Positions 1-8,759 of a stretch of 64,000 bases of DNA are shown piece by piece; within the stretch, counting starts at the first letter, position 1, and each line of letters starts with the position of its first letter. Position numbers and translations under genes: made by a program. Source of the DNA: Acidobacteriota bacterium (lineage in GTDB: Bacteria; Acidobacteriota; Terriglobia; Bryobacterales; Bryobacteraceae); NCBI GenBank assembly GCA_018268715.1, contig JAFDVZ010000025.1:43682-107681 (forward strand). The letters run 5' to 3'. The notes under the pieces were generated by a model. It ran no database searches. It was not told the DNA's origin and saw only the letters and a list, made by a program, of their open reading frames with translations.

Positions 1-1
1 C

Positions 2-385
2 GGAAGCCTGCGGCTGTACCGCAACGGCCTGCTGATGAAGCAGAACAACGACTACGTGCTGAGCGGGACCACGGTCACCTTCAATGCGGCCGCGACGCCC
101 CAATCGGGAGACCTGTTGACGGCGTCCTACCGCTACACCAATTCGTCCGCCGCCGGCGTGATGACCTTTGTCGACGGCGAATCCCCGGCGGGAGTGATCG
201 ACGGCAGCAACGCGTCGTTCACGCTGGGAGCGTCCCCGTCGCCCGCCTTGAGCCTGGAGTTGTACCGCAACGGCCTGTTGCTCAAGCAGAGCGTCGACTA
301 CTCGCTGAGCGGCGGAACCATCACGTTCTTTTCGGGCGCAATCCCCCGGGCCGGCGATCTGGTGACGGCGTTTTACCGCTACTGA
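2..385 (+). CDS. 3' end of a repeat-containing, probably surface or secreted protein (partial)
   Basis: The reading frame is open from base 2 to a TGA at 383-385, so only the C-terminal 127 residues are visible. Two copies of a module of about 82 residues are seen. Each ends in a block starting LYRNGLL(M/L)KQ, then DY.LSG..(V/I)TF and GDL(L/V)TA.YRY. The first block starts near base 5 and the second near base 251. The second module also shows the linker ending GVIDGSNASFTLG. The regular beta-strand spacing suggests a repeated beta-sandwich of the kind found in surface or tail-fibre-like proteins. No catalytic motif is visible and the family is not recognised. Its end overlaps the end of the convergent lysA by 7 bp. 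Confidence 0.7.
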   Translation, partial: GSLRLYRNGLLMKQNNDYVLSGTTVTFNAAATPQSGDLLTASYRYTNSSAAGVMTFVDGESPAGVIDGSNASFTLGASPSPALSLELYRNGLLLKQSVDYSLSGGTITFFSGAIPRAGDLVTAFYRY

Positions 386-1644
386 ACGATTTCGGCCCTT
401 GCGCCCACCTCGGGCTGGATCAGGTCGTCGTAGCTTTCACGGCGGCGCACGATCCTCCAGCCCTTCCCGTCCACCAGCACTTCGGCGGGCCGGGGGCGCG
501 AGTTGTAGTTGGACGCCTGGGCGAAACCGTAGGCGCCGGCCGTCATGATCGCCAGCAGATCGCCCCCGCGAAGGTCGGGCATCTCGCGGTCCCGGGCCAG
601 AAAATCGCCGGTTTCGCACACCGGGCCGACCACGTCGGCGCGGATGGTTTCGCCGTCCGAGAGCGCCACGGGAGCAATCTCGTGGTGCGACTGGTACAGG
701 GCGGGGCGGATGAGGTCGTTCATCGCCGCGTCCACAATCACGAATTCCTTGTCGCCGTTCCGCTTCCGGTAGAGAACCCGGGTGAGCAGCACACCCGCCT
801 CACCCACTATCGAGCGGCCCGGCTCCACCATCGCGTGCAGCCTCTTGCCCGCAAGCAGGCCGCGCAAATCCTGGACGAAGGCGTCGATGTCTGGCCGTTG
901 CTCACTGCTCCTATACGGCACCCCTACGCCTCCGCCCAGGTCGATGTGTGAAATCGGCGCGCCGGCCGCCCTCAGGCGGTCGATCAGCCCCAGCATCTTC
1001 CGCAACGCCTCGAGCAGCGGCTGTGTGTCCAGCAACTGCGATCCAATGTGACAGCTCACGCTTTCGAGCGCGACGTTGGCGAGCGCCATTCCCCGCCGGT
1101 ACACGTCTTCCACCTCGGCGATGTCGATGCCGAACTTATGCTCTCGCAACCCCGTCGAAATGTAGGGGTGGGTGGCGGCGTCCACATCAGGATTCACCCG
1201 CATAGCCACGCGAGCCTTCACGCCGCGTTCGCCCGCGATCGAATCGATCAGCTCCAACTCGGGCTCGGATTCGCAATTGAAACTGAAAATGTTGTGCGAA
1301 AGCGCGAAATCGATCTCATCCGACGTCTTTCCGACGCCGGAAAACACCACTTTTCGCGGATCCCCGCCCGCTTTGAGCACCCGGTACAACTCCCCGCCCG
1401 ACACGATGTCGAATCCCGCCCCCGCGTTGGCGAGCAGATTCAGCAGCGCCAGGTTCGAGTTCGCCTTCACGGCGTAGCAAACGGTGTGCGGAATGTCGCC
1501 AAAAGCCAGGTTATAGGCGTCAAAACGGTCAAGAATCGTGCGGTTTGAGTACACATAGCACGGGGTTCCTGTCATTTTGGCGATCTCTTCGAGCGAGGTT
1601 TCCTCGCAGAAGAGCCGCCGGTCGCGGTATTCGAAATCGGTCAA
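379..1644 (-). CDS. lysA: Diaminopimelate decarboxylase
   Basis: PLP enzyme that decarboxylates meso-diaminopimelate to L-lysine, the last step of the DAP pathway, in the cytoplasm. The 421-residue length is normal. The PLP lysine lies in YAVKANSN, the glycine-rich phosphate loop is DLGGGVGVPY, and the substrate cysteine region is VCETGDF near the C-terminus, followed by GAYGFAQASNYNSRPRP. These mark a fold-III decarboxylase of the LysA type. The ATG at 1644 overlaps the TGA of the upstream GAF/PP2C phosphatase by 4 bp, so the two are translationally coupled in a deoC-phosphatase-lysA operon. The stop overlaps the end of the convergent repeat protein. Confidence 0.96.
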   Translation of the reverse strand: MTDFEYRDRRLFCEETSLEEIAKMTGTPCYVYSNRTILDRFDAYNLAFGDIPHTVCYAVKANSNLALLNLLANAGAGFDIVSGGELYRVLKAGGDPRKVVFSGVGKTSDEIDFALSHNIFSFNCESEPELELIDSIAGERGVKARVAMRVNPDVDAATHPYISTGLREHKFGIDIAEVEDVYRRGMALANVALESVSCHIGSQLLDTQPLLEALRKMLGLIDRLRAAGAPISHIDLGGGVGVPYRSSEQRPDIDAFVQDLRGLLAGKRLHAMVEPGRSIVGEAGVLLTRVLYRKRNGDKEFVIVDAAMNDLIRPALYQSHHEIAPVALSDGETIRADVVGPVCETGDFLARDREMPDLRGGDLLAIMTAGAYGFAQASNYNSRPRPAEVLVDGKGWRIVRRRESYDDLIQPEVGARAEIVQ

Positions 1645-3398
1645 TCCACCCTCACGGCAATTATGGTCTGGTCGTCGGTGATCGGAGCGCTATCCATCCA
1701 GGTGTCGAGTTCGCCGAAAATCTCGTCCACCAGCGCCTGTGGACCCATCGCGCAATGCTTCTTGAGCGCCCGGATCAGCCGTCCCCGGCCGAAGTCTTCT
1801 CCGGCGGGGTTCAACTGGTCCTCCACGCCGTCGGAATAAAACACGATCATGTCGCCCGAACGGGCTTCAAACACCACTTCGTCGTAGTCGCGATCCTCCA
1901 GCAACCCGATCGGCACGCCGGCCACGTTCGGCTTGATGATTTCGCCGCCACGGCAGATCAGCGGTGGCTCGGCGCCCGCGTTCGCCATGGTCAGCTTGGA
2001 TGTGGAGGATTCCCACAGTAGTACGAGCAGCGTGGCGTATTGGGCGTCCACCTTGCGCTCGAGCAGCGCCTCGTTGAGCGACCGCAGCAGGGCGGCCGGA
2101 CCCCTCCGGCGCGGCGCCAGAATGCGCAGCAACCCGCTCACCAGCGCGCCATAGAGCGCCGCCGCGGCGCCTTTCCCGGACACGTCGCCGAAAGCGAGCA
2201 CCGAGTACTCGGTGCTGTGCTCGAAAAAGTCGTAGACATCGCCCGTGATCTCTCTCGCTGCGCGTCCCCGAATCGCGATATCGAGGCCCCGGATCTCCGG
2301 CGCCTTGCGCGGCAACAGCACCGATTGCAGCTTTCGGGCCGCCTTGAGATCGGTTTCCATGCGCTGTTCGCGCTGATTCAACTCCTCATACAGGCGCGCA
2401 TTCTCGACAGAACTGGCGATTTGAGGCGCTAAAAGCGTCAACATTCGCACATGTTCGTCGCTAAAATAGCCCAAACGCTCGCTTTCGACGTCCAAAACGC
2501 CCACTACGCGGTCCTGCACCACCAGCGGCACGGCCACTTCGCTGCGGATGTCCGGGTGGGAGGCGATATAGCGCGGATCGGCCAGCGTATCGTTCACCCG
2601 CACGGCCTCCCGGGATTCGGCGGCGGCGCCGGTGATCCCCTTGCCGAGCGGGATGTTGTCCAGATCCACGCGCTTGTCGAAGCGTTCGCTGAAACGGTGG
2701 CGCAGCACCTTGCGCTCGGGATCGAGCAACATGATGCTAAAAGCGTCATAACTGATCAAAGCGCGCACGGTTTTGGCGATTTTTCGCAGCAATTCGTCCA
2801 GATCGAGGATCGAGCTGAACTCCTGCGACAGGTGCGCGAGCACGCGCAGCGTCCGGTTCTGGCGCTCCACGCGACGGTACAGCCGGGCGTTGTCGATGGA
2901 CACCGCGACACGGCTGGCGAGCAGGCGCAGCAGGGCGCGGTCGTGTTCGGAGTAGGCCTTGACCCGGGTGCACTGCGCGTCGATGACGCCCACCAGTTTG
3001 CCGCGCGCCACCATGGGCACGGCCAGTTCGCTACGCACGGCGTCGAGCGCGCTGATGTAACGCGCGTCGGCCCGGACGTCGTTCACCAGGATCGGCGCGC
3101 GCGAGGCCGCCGCCGCGCCGGTGACGCCTTCGCCCAGCGGGATCACCAGGCTGCGCACCACTTCCTCCCGATGCCCGATCGAGTACCGGATGCGCAGGCC
3201 GTGAGCCTTCTCGCTATACAACAGGATGGCGAACAGATCGCTCGGGACCACCTCCTTCACGATGTTCGCGACATTGGCCAGCAACCGGTCCAGGTCCAGC
3301 GTCTCCGAGGTGACGTCGGCGACGTTGAGCAGAAAATCCAGCAGTTCGGCCCGTTCGCGGAAGCGGACCGCCGATCGGCGCTGCAACGTTGGGGGCAT
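1641..3398 (-). CDS. Two-GAF-domain PP2C (SpoIIE/RsbU-type) serine phosphatase
   Basis: Predicted cytoplasmic signalling phosphatase of 585 residues. Two GAF domains (about 25-170 and 195-340) each carry the G.G(V/I)TGAAA and VP(M/L)V...(V/L)VGV(I/L)D signatures. They are followed by a helical linker and a PP2C/SpoIIE domain (about 375-585) with FGDVSGKG, the metal-binding FYSDGVED and a terminal DDQT motif. Proteins of this type usually dephosphorylate an anti-anti-sigma factor, with the GAF domains sensing small ligands. That role is inferred. The ATG at 3398 was chosen because it lies 5 bases after the deoC stop and starts where the GAF-like sequence begins. The open frame extends upstream through deoC, but that part is a shadow. 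No anti-sigma partner is adjacent. Confidence 0.9.
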   Translation of the reverse strand: MPPTLQRRSAVRFRERAELLDFLLNVADVTSETLDLDRLLANVANIVKEVVPSDLFAILLYSEKAHGLRIRYSIGHREEVVRSLVIPLGEGVTGAAAASRAPILVNDVRADARYISALDAVRSELAVPMVARGKLVGVIDAQCTRVKAYSEHDRALLRLLASRVAVSIDNARLYRRVERQNRTLRVLAHLSQEFSSILDLDELLRKIAKTVRALISYDAFSIMLLDPERKVLRHRFSERFDKRVDLDNIPLGKGITGAAAESREAVRVNDTLADPRYIASHPDIRSEVAVPLVVQDRVVGVLDVESERLGYFSDEHVRMLTLLAPQIASSVENARLYEELNQREQRMETDLKAARKLQSVLLPRKAPEIRGLDIAIRGRAAREITGDVYDFFEHSTEYSVLAFGDVSGKGAAAALYGALVSGLLRILAPRRRGPAALLRSLNEALLERKVDAQYATLLVLLWESSTSKLTMANAGAEPPLICRGGEIIKPNVAGVPIGLLEDRDYDEVVFEARSGDMIVFYSDGVEDQLNPAGEDFGRGRLIRALKKHCAMGPQALVDEIFGELDTWMDSAPITDDQTIIAVRVD

Positions 3399-3403
3399 GG
3401 TGT

Positions 3404-4072
3404 TCAGGATCCGGCGGCCTCGATGATTTTGACGCTGGCGCTCGCGCCGATGCGCGTGGCCCCGGCGGCGACCATGGCCCGCAGGTCCTCGATGGTGCGG
3501 ATTCCGCCCGACGCCTTCACTCCCAGTTCCGGACCCACGGCGCGACGCATCAATTCTATATCGTGGACAGTGGCGCCGCCAGGGCCGAATCCGGTGGAGG
3601 TCTTGACGAAATCGGCGCCCGCCCGCCGCGCGATCTCGCACGCCGCCACCTTCTGGTCGTCGTCGAGCAGACCGGTTTCGAGGATCACCTTGAGGATGGC
3701 GCCGCCGGCGTGGCAGACCTCGGCCACCTGGCGGATATCCTCCTCCACGTAGGCGTCATCGCCGCCGCGCAGCCGGCCGACGTTCATCACCATGTCGATT
3801 TCCAGGGCCCCGTCCTCCATGGCGAGCCGGGCCTCGGCCGCCTTGGTGGCGGTGACGTTCGCCCCCAGCGGGAAACCGATGACAGAACAGGTTTTGACCG
3901 GCGATCCGGCCAGTTCGGCAGCTACGAGCGACACCCAGCAAGGGTTTACACAGACGCTGGCGAAGCCGTAGCGGCGCGCTTCGGCGGCGATGCGGCGGAC
4001 GTCGGCCGCGGTCGCCTCGGGTTTCAGGATGGTGTGGTCGATTAGTGCGGCGATGTTGGCTTGGGCTGACAT
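3404..4072 (-). CDS. deoC: Deoxyribose-phosphate aldolase
   Basis: Class I aldolase that splits 2-deoxy-D-ribose 5-phosphate into glyceraldehyde 3-phosphate and acetaldehyde in deoxynucleoside catabolism. The 222-residue length is typical. The N-terminus IDHTILKP, the aspartate in EIDMVMNVG, the Schiff-base lysine in FVKTSTGF and the second lysine in GVKASGGIR are all present. It is the first gene of a tight minus-strand operon with the GAF/PP2C phosphatase and lysA. No nucleoside phosphorylase or deo regulator lies nearby, so its grouping here looks like local chance rather than a deo operon. Confidence 0.96.
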   Translation of the reverse strand: MSAQANIAALIDHTILKPEATAADVRRIAAEARRYGFASVCVNPCWVSLVAAELAGSPVKTCSVIGFPLGANVTATKAAEARLAMEDGALEIDMVMNVGRLRGGDDAYVEEDIRQVAEVCHAGGAILKVILETGLLDDDQKVAACEIARRAGADFVKTSTGFGPGGATVHDIELMRRAVGPELGVKASGGIRTIEDLRAMVAAGATRIGASASVKIIEAAGS

Positions 4073-4158
4073 TCAGGGCATCCAGGTTGGGCAATGACGG
4101 GAGCTAAGTGCCATGGAATCAATTCTTTATAATAGCACATCCCTCTAGAGTAAATACG

Positions 4159-4194
4159 AAAGCCGGCCTGGGCGGGTTCCCTCGGGCCGGCTTT
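4159..4194 (-). terminator. Stem-loop terminator downstream of frr
   Basis: A perfect 10-bp inverted repeat (AAAGCCGGCC at 4159-4168, GGCCGGCTTT at 4185-4194) encloses a 16-base loop just after the frr stop. On the minus strand the stem ends in TTT, followed by CGTATTT, so the U-tract is short. It would end frr transcription before the deoC operon. Confidence 0.65.
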
Positions 4195-4213
4195 GGAACG
4201 CTGTGGCGATCGA

Positions 4214-4813
4214 TTACTTGATTTCGAGGATTTCCTTTTCCTTCGTCTTGGCGGCGGCGTCGAGTTGCTTGACGCCCGCGTCGGTCATCTTCTGGATCTC
4301 GTCGAGGGCCTTCTTCTCGTCGTCTTCGCTGATGACTTTGTCCTTCACCAACTTCTTGACCTGCTCGTTGGCGTCGCGACGGATGTTGCGGACGGCCACG
4401 CGGTGGTCTTCGACGATATGATGCAGGCGCTTGACGATCTCCTTACGGCGCTCTTCGGTGAGCGGCGGAATCGGCACGCGAACCAGCTTGCCATCGTTGG
4501 ACGGGTTCAAGCCGAGGTCCGAATTCCGGATCGCCTTTTCGATGGGCGCGATCTGCGATGAATCCCACGGTTGGATGGTGATCATGGCAGGCTCGGGGAC
4601 GTGCAAGGTCGCGAGCTGATTGAGCGGGGTCGGCGTTCCGTAGTAGTCGACGCGGACGCCATCGAGGACGGCAATGGACGCCCGTCCGGTCCGGATGCCC
4701 GCCATTTCATGCTGGAGGCCGGAGAGGACCTTATCCATGCGGGTCTTCGCGTTGGACTCCACGGCCTTGACGGAGTTGAAGGCGTTGGCGGTAGCTGTTG
4801 GGTCGTTTTTCAT
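4214..4813 (-). CDS. frr: Ribosome recycling factor
   Basis: Releases ribosomes from mRNA after termination, together with EF-G. The product is 199 residues, about 14 longer than the usual 185 because of an N-terminal extension. Family blocks are clear: RMDKVLSGL near the start, then IRTGRAS, VDYYGTPTPLNQLA, ITIQPWD, the NSDLGLNPSNDGK loop and LTEERRKE, then a long helical C-terminus. It stands alone, with a terminator after it and a toxin-antitoxin pair before it. In most bacteria frr follows rpsB-tsf-pyrH; here the start of rpsB is nearly 60 kb away in this window. Confidence 0.96.
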   Translation of the reverse strand: MKNDPTATANAFNSVKAVESNAKTRMDKVLSGLQHEMAGIRTGRASIAVLDGVRVDYYGTPTPLNQLATLHVPEPAMITIQPWDSSQIAPIEKAIRNSDLGLNPSNDGKLVRVPIPPLTEERRKEIVKRLHHIVEDHRVAVRNIRRDANEQVKKLVKDKVISEDDEKKALDEIQKMTDAGVKQLDAAAKTKEKEILEIK

Positions 4814-4962
4814 GATCTATCTTTCGGTTTCTGCCGGGCGATGGAAACGGGGCCCGGCGGCAAACGGATGATCGTTACGGTGATGTGAAACCATCGCCTT
4901 CCGCATTATAACCTCTGTGGCGCAGGGGCCTCACACGGATCGCGCGCGGGATGTGCGAGGCG

Positions 4963-5370
4963 TCACCTGTCGGATGGGGCGAGCGCCCGGCGGACGCCTT
5001 CCGGGTCGCGGGCGATGACGGTCAGGTAGGCCTGGGCTGGTTGGTCGGGCTCGCAGCGGCCTTGCTCCCAATCTCGTAGGGTTCCGAGCGGTATGCGATA
5101 CGTGGCGGCGAACTCTTCCTGGGTCAATCCCAGGGCCCGGCGGACGATCCTGGCGCGCGGGGAACGTGGAGCGGACTCGATGCGTTCCGCCGTCCAGGGC
5201 TGAGCGTCGGGGTCATCGCTGGCCGCCGCCGTCACTTCCTGGTCGCTCGCGGCGCGCAGGCGGGCCCAATCGGTTTTATCCTCCAGGGGCTGTCGCGTCC
5301 CGTCGGCCATCACCTGGAGCAGCGTTCCATCACTCTGCTCGCTGGCTACGATAGTATTCTCTTTGCTCAT
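4963..5370 (-). CDS. HTH-type antitoxin paired with BrnT
   Basis: DNA-binding antitoxin of 135 residues. The middle (about 33-60) has the TDWARLRA...DPDAQPWT segment typical of the BrnA/YiaG-like partner of DUF497 toxins. The C-terminal half is a Cro/C1-type helix-turn-helix with RRALGLTQEEFAATYRIPL and TLRDWEQGRCEPDQPAQAYL. It likely neutralises BrnT and represses the shared promoter; this is inferred from the family. Its start lies 41 bp inside the end of the toxin gene, an arrangement typical of toxin-antitoxin pairs. Classical BrnA has a ribbon-helix-helix C-terminus, so this is the HTH variant. Confidence 0.85.
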   Translation of the reverse strand: MSKENTIVASEQSDGTLLQVMADGTRQPLEDKTDWARLRAASDQEVTAAASDDPDAQPWTAERIESAPRSPRARIVRRALGLTQEEFAATYRIPLGTLRDWEQGRCEPDQPAQAYLTVIARDPEGVRRALAPSDR

Positions 5371-5620
5371 GCTTCGTGGCCTTTCGGGCGGAAATGATCC
5401 GTATCCGCGCGCCCCGCTCCGTGTAGACGACCGTTAACAGAACGCCTTGCACCGAAGCGATGATCCGGTACCGCAATTCACCCGGTTGACTTTCGGAATC
5501 GACAATCTCGATCGCGAACGCATCGCTGAAAGCGCGACACCCGGCTTCGAAGGCGACGCCGTGCTTGACGAGGTTGAGGGTGGCCTTCGCATCATCCCAC
5601 TCGAACTCGCCGTCAATCAT
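5330..5620 (-). CDS. brnT: BrnT-family (DUF497) ribonuclease toxin
   Basis: Small RelE-like toxin of 96 residues. The N-terminal FEWDDAKATLNLVKHGVAFE motif is the family hallmark. The core strands RYRIIASVQGVLLTVVYTER and the C-terminal RIRIISARKATKHEQREYY, which holds the Arg/Lys/His residues thought to form the RNase site, are intact. BrnT toxins cut RNA and stop translation until bound by the antitoxin. It is the first gene of a two-gene minus-strand unit with the overlapping HTH antitoxin, between dnaJ and frr. Confidence 0.9.
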   Translation of the reverse strand: MIDGEFEWDDAKATLNLVKHGVAFEAGCRAFSDAFAIEIVDSESQPGELRYRIIASVQGVLLTVVYTERGARIRIISARKATKHEQREYYRSQRAE

Positions 5621-5671
5621 ATTATACGGGTTACCCGTAGTGGGTCAAAGGGGCCAGTTGCGACGATCGGA

Positions 5672-6802
5672 CTACATGAAGTAGTCCTTGACCTTGTCGA
5701 ACAGGCCCTTCTCTTCGGGCTCGTTCTCCTCCGGCAGGACTTCCTTCAACTGCTCGAACAGCTTGCGCTGCTCCTTGTTGAGCTTGGTGGGGATGCGGAC
5801 TTCGATGTGGACGTACAGGTCGCCCCGGCCGTGACCGTTCAGGTGCGGCACGCCCAGACCCTTGATCCGCAGGCGGGCGCCGCTTTGCGTGCCCTCCGGA
5901 GCCTTCACCGTCTGCAGGCCGTCGAACGTCAGCACATCCAGATCCGTGCCGAGCGCCGCCTGGGCGATGTTGATCGGCACCTTGCAGTGCAGATCGTCCT
6001 CTTCCCGCACAAATACGGCGTGCTCCTTCACCCGCACCACCACGTACAGATCTCCCGGAGGTCCGCCGTTGGCCCCGTGCTGGCCTTCTCCGGTCAGGCG
6101 CAGCCGCGTGCCGTTGTCGACTCCCGCCGGGATGGTGATCTTCAGCTTCCGCTCCGTCCGCAGATAACCGTCGCCGCGGCATTCCTTGCACGGCCGGCGG
6201 ATGATCTGGCCGCGGCCTCCGCACTGGCTGCAGGTGCGCCGCACCGACAGGAAACTCTGCTGGAAAATGACCTCGCCGCGACCGTGACACATGGGGCAGG
6301 TGGTCAGGCCGTCCTCGGGCTCCGCGCCCTTGCCGTGACAGCGGCCGCACTCTTCGAGCCGCGGCACCTGGATTTCCGCGCTCAGGCCGCGCATGGCGGC
6401 GTCAAACTCGATCTCGAGGTCGTAGCGGATGTCCTCGCCGCGTTGCGCGCGGTTGCGCCGGCGACCCTGGCCGCCGCCGCCGAACAGGTCGCCGAAGCCG
6501 AAGAAATCGCCGATGATGTCGCTGAAATCCTGGAACGCCGAGGGGTCGAAACCGGCCCCGCCCGCCGCGCCCGAAACGCCCTGGTGGCCGTAGCGGTCAT
6601 AGGCGGCCCGCTTCTGGGAATCGCTCAGCACGCTGTAGGCTTCGGCGGCTTCCTTGAACTTCTCCTCCGCCTCCGCGTTGCCGGGATTCCGGTCGGGGTG
6701 GTGCTTCAGAGCGAGCTTGCGGTACGCGCTCTTCAACGCCTGGTCGTCGGCGGTTCGCTCGACGCCAAGCACTTCGTAGTAGTCTCGTTTGGCCACGCTC
6801 AT
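5672..6802 (-). CDS. dnaJ: Chaperone protein DnaJ
   Basis: Co-chaperone that delivers substrates to DnaK and stimulates its ATPase. The 376 residues show all parts of a type I DnaJ: a J domain with the HPD tripeptide in KHHPDRNPGN, a Gly/Phe-rich linker (about 75-120), four zinc-binding CxxCxGxG repeats (CGRCHGKG, CPMCHGRG, CSQCGGRG, CKECRGDG) and the two substrate-binding C-terminal domains. It is the last gene of hrcA-grpE-dnaJ, 18 bases after grpE. dnaK is not in this window. Confidence 0.97.
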   Translation of the reverse strand: MSVAKRDYYEVLGVERTADDQALKSAYRKLALKHHPDRNPGNAEAEEKFKEAAEAYSVLSDSQKRAAYDRYGHQGVSGAAGGAGFDPSAFQDFSDIIGDFFGFGDLFGGGGQGRRRNRAQRGEDIRYDLEIEFDAAMRGLSAEIQVPRLEECGRCHGKGAEPEDGLTTCPMCHGRGEVIFQQSFLSVRRTCSQCGGRGQIIRRPCKECRGDGYLRTERKLKITIPAGVDNGTRLRLTGEGQHGANGGPPGDLYVVVRVKEHAVFVREEDDLHCKVPINIAQAALGTDLDVLTFDGLQTVKAPEGTQSGARLRIKGLGVPHLNGHGRGDLYVHIEVRIPTKLNKEQRKLFEQLKEVLPEENEPEEKGLFDKVKDYFM

Positions 6803-6820
6803 TCCGAAGGTGATTCCCGG

Positions 6821-7390
6821 TTATTCCGCCTTGACCGGATGCACGGCGACGCGCACCATGGCCGGACGGAGCTGACGCCCCTTGAAGTTGTATCCGCGCT
6901 GATACTCGTCCAGCACGGTCTGATCCTCGGCGTCTTCCGTCTCGACGCGGTCGACGGCCTGATGAATGTAGGGATCGAACGGCTGACCCACCGAGGCGAT
7001 CGGTTCGAGCCCCAGCTTCTTGAGGGCGTCGAACAGCCGGGTGTAGATCAGCTCCACACCGCGCTGGTAGTCCTTGTCGGTGGATTCCTGCTTCAGTGCG
7101 CGCTCGAAATCGTCGAGCACCGGAAGCATGGCCGACAGCGCTTCTCCAGCGGCGTACTGTGCGAATTCCGACTTTTCGCGATCGACGCGGCGCCGGTAAT
7201 TCTCAAATTCCGCCTGCCGGCGCAGCAGCCGGTCCTGCAATTCCGCCTTTTCGGCGGCCAATTGATCTCGTTCGCCGGCCATGGCCGCCAATTGCGCGGC
7301 CGCGTCGCCGGTGGACACGGTATCCGGGGCGCCAGCGTCCGCGACGGGCGTCTCCTCCACCGGGTCCGTGGTCGGGTTTTTCGGGTCCAT
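6821..7390 (-). CDS. grpE: Nucleotide exchange factor GrpE
   Basis: Nucleotide exchange factor for DnaK. The product is 189 residues, with an acidic disordered N-terminus, a long coiled coil (ERDQLAAEKAELQDRLLRRQ, then EFENYRRR) and a C-terminal beta domain with QPFDPYIHQAV and the end motif LRPAMVRVA. The ATG at 7390 is preferred over one eight codons upstream because it starts the usual acidic MDPKN-type N-terminus. It lies 97 bases after hrcA and 18 bases before dnaJ, and is presumably under HrcA control. Confidence 0.95.
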   Translation of the reverse strand: MDPKNPTTDPVEETPVADAGAPDTVSTGDAAAQLAAMAGERDQLAAEKAELQDRLLRRQAEFENYRRRVDREKSEFAQYAAGEALSAMLPVLDDFERALKQESTDKDYQRGVELIYTRLFDALKKLGLEPIASVGQPFDPYIHQAVDRVETEDAEDQTVLDEYQRGYNFKGRQLRPAMVRVAVHPVKAE

Positions 7391-7487
7391 GTGGCTTCTT
7401 ATCCAGCGTAGCAATCAGTTTCGTCCCACCAGCACCGTCCCAGCGGTCTGGTCACATCGCGGGCCGTTCGGGCTTCCCGGCGAGGTT

Positions 7488-8525
7488 TCAGTCAGCCGAA
7501 CTCTGCAGCGCCTGACCAACGTTCAGAACCGCCGACAGGACGCGGCTGTAGTCCATTCGAGTGGGGCCGAGCACTGCAACCTTCGCACACATGCCGGAGG
7601 GCAGTTCCACGGTGAGGCCGATCAACGACAATTCTCCCATACTCGGGTGAGCGTCGCCCAATCCGACCTGGACGGCCAGTTCGCTCTGGCCGCGATCGAG
7701 AAAGCGGTCGAGCAATTGCAGCAGGCGCTTCTTCTGCTCGAGCGCCCGGAACAGCTCCCGCATCTTTTCGCGATTCAGATGCAGGTCGGCGCCCACCAGG
7801 TTGCTGGCGCCGTCGAGGTGGATTTCCGGGTGCATGCCGATGTCCAGCAGACCCTTGTCGTTGAGCAGCGTCAGCTTGGACAGAATCTCGTCGCAGGCGG
7901 CGCTTTCCTGCTGCAGACGGCGGTTCAGTTCCGCCTGAACGTCGGCCAGCAGCCAGCCGCCGAAACTACCGTTCACGTAGTTGCGGATCGATTCGAGCTC
8001 CGTCTGCCGGATCGGCTCGTCGAGGCTCACCACCTTCTGCCGCACGGTGCGGTCCTTGGTGACGACGATCATCAACACCTGACGCTCGCCGAGCGAGAGC
8101 AGTTCGATCTGATCGAGTTGATGGCCGACGGTGGGGATGGCGGCGGCGATGCCGACGCCCTTGGTCATCTCCGTGAGGATGTGGGAGGTCTTCTCGACCC
8201 GCTCCTCCATGGTGTCGGCCCGGCTCAGTTCGGCGCGGACGCGGGACAGTTCCGCCGTCAGCAGGCGATTGGTGTTCAGCAGGGACTTGATATAGCTGTG
8301 GAAAGCCTTCTCGGTGGGCACGCGGCCGGCCGAGGTATGGGGTTGCGAGAGGTAGCCCTCATCGCACAGGTCCGCCATGACGTTCCGGATGGACGCCGGA
8401 CTAAGGTTGTCCTTGCGGGCTCGGGAGACGCTGCGCGATGCTACCGGCTCACCGTTTTCGATATACGCTTTGACGATCGCGTGCAGGATCTCGAGCTTCC
8501 GGGCTGCGGGCGACGACGGTCCCAT
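7488..8525 (-). CDS. hrcA: Heat-inducible transcription repressor HrcA
   Basis: Winged-helix repressor of class I heat-shock genes that binds CIRCE elements. The 345 residues begin with the DNA-binding domain (KLEILHAIVKAYIENGEPVA, SPASIRNVMADL, SQPHTSAGRVPT), followed by the GAF-like ligand/dimerisation domain. The ATG at 8525 places this conserved N-terminus at residues 1-85; the longer open frame upstream has no family similarity. First gene of the hrcA-grpE-dnaJ operon. No obvious CIRCE repeat (TTAGCACTC-N9-GAGTGCTAA) was found in the 230 bases upstream, so regulation may differ or the operator is degenerate. Confidence 0.95.
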   Translation of the reverse strand: MGPSSPAARKLEILHAIVKAYIENGEPVASRSVSRARKDNLSPASIRNVMADLCDEGYLSQPHTSAGRVPTEKAFHSYIKSLLNTNRLLTAELSRVRAELSRADTMEERVEKTSHILTEMTKGVGIAAAIPTVGHQLDQIELLSLGERQVLMIVVTKDRTVRQKVVSLDEPIRQTELESIRNYVNGSFGGWLLADVQAELNRRLQQESAACDEILSKLTLLNDKGLLDIGMHPEIHLDGASNLVGADLHLNREKMRELFRALEQKKRLLQLLDRFLDRGQSELAVQVGLGDAHPSMGELSLIGLTVELPSGMCAKVAVLGPTRMDYSRVLSAVLNVGQALQSSAD

Positions 8526-8759
8526 GGCTGCAGAGATAATACCCCTCACTATGAATTGTAGGTGTCGGCCTTCTGATGGGTCAAGCAGCGGACCCTCAGA
8601 CCGGTATTGGAACCGGGGCGCGGTTCCGGTTCGTCCGGGACGCACGGAACCAGGCCAGGCGGTGCTGATACAATAACGGTTCCTGGCGCTTTACGATCCG
8701 GAATCCGCCGCTCGGCGACAGCCGATCGCGCCAGGCGTTCGGGAGGCTTCAACTTCAAC

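Noticed and set aside
5447..7411. A 654-codon open frame on the plus strand opposite dnaJ and grpE
   Set aside because: It is the high-GC antisense shadow of dnaJ/grpE; the protein has no domain pattern and the minus-strand genes are certain.
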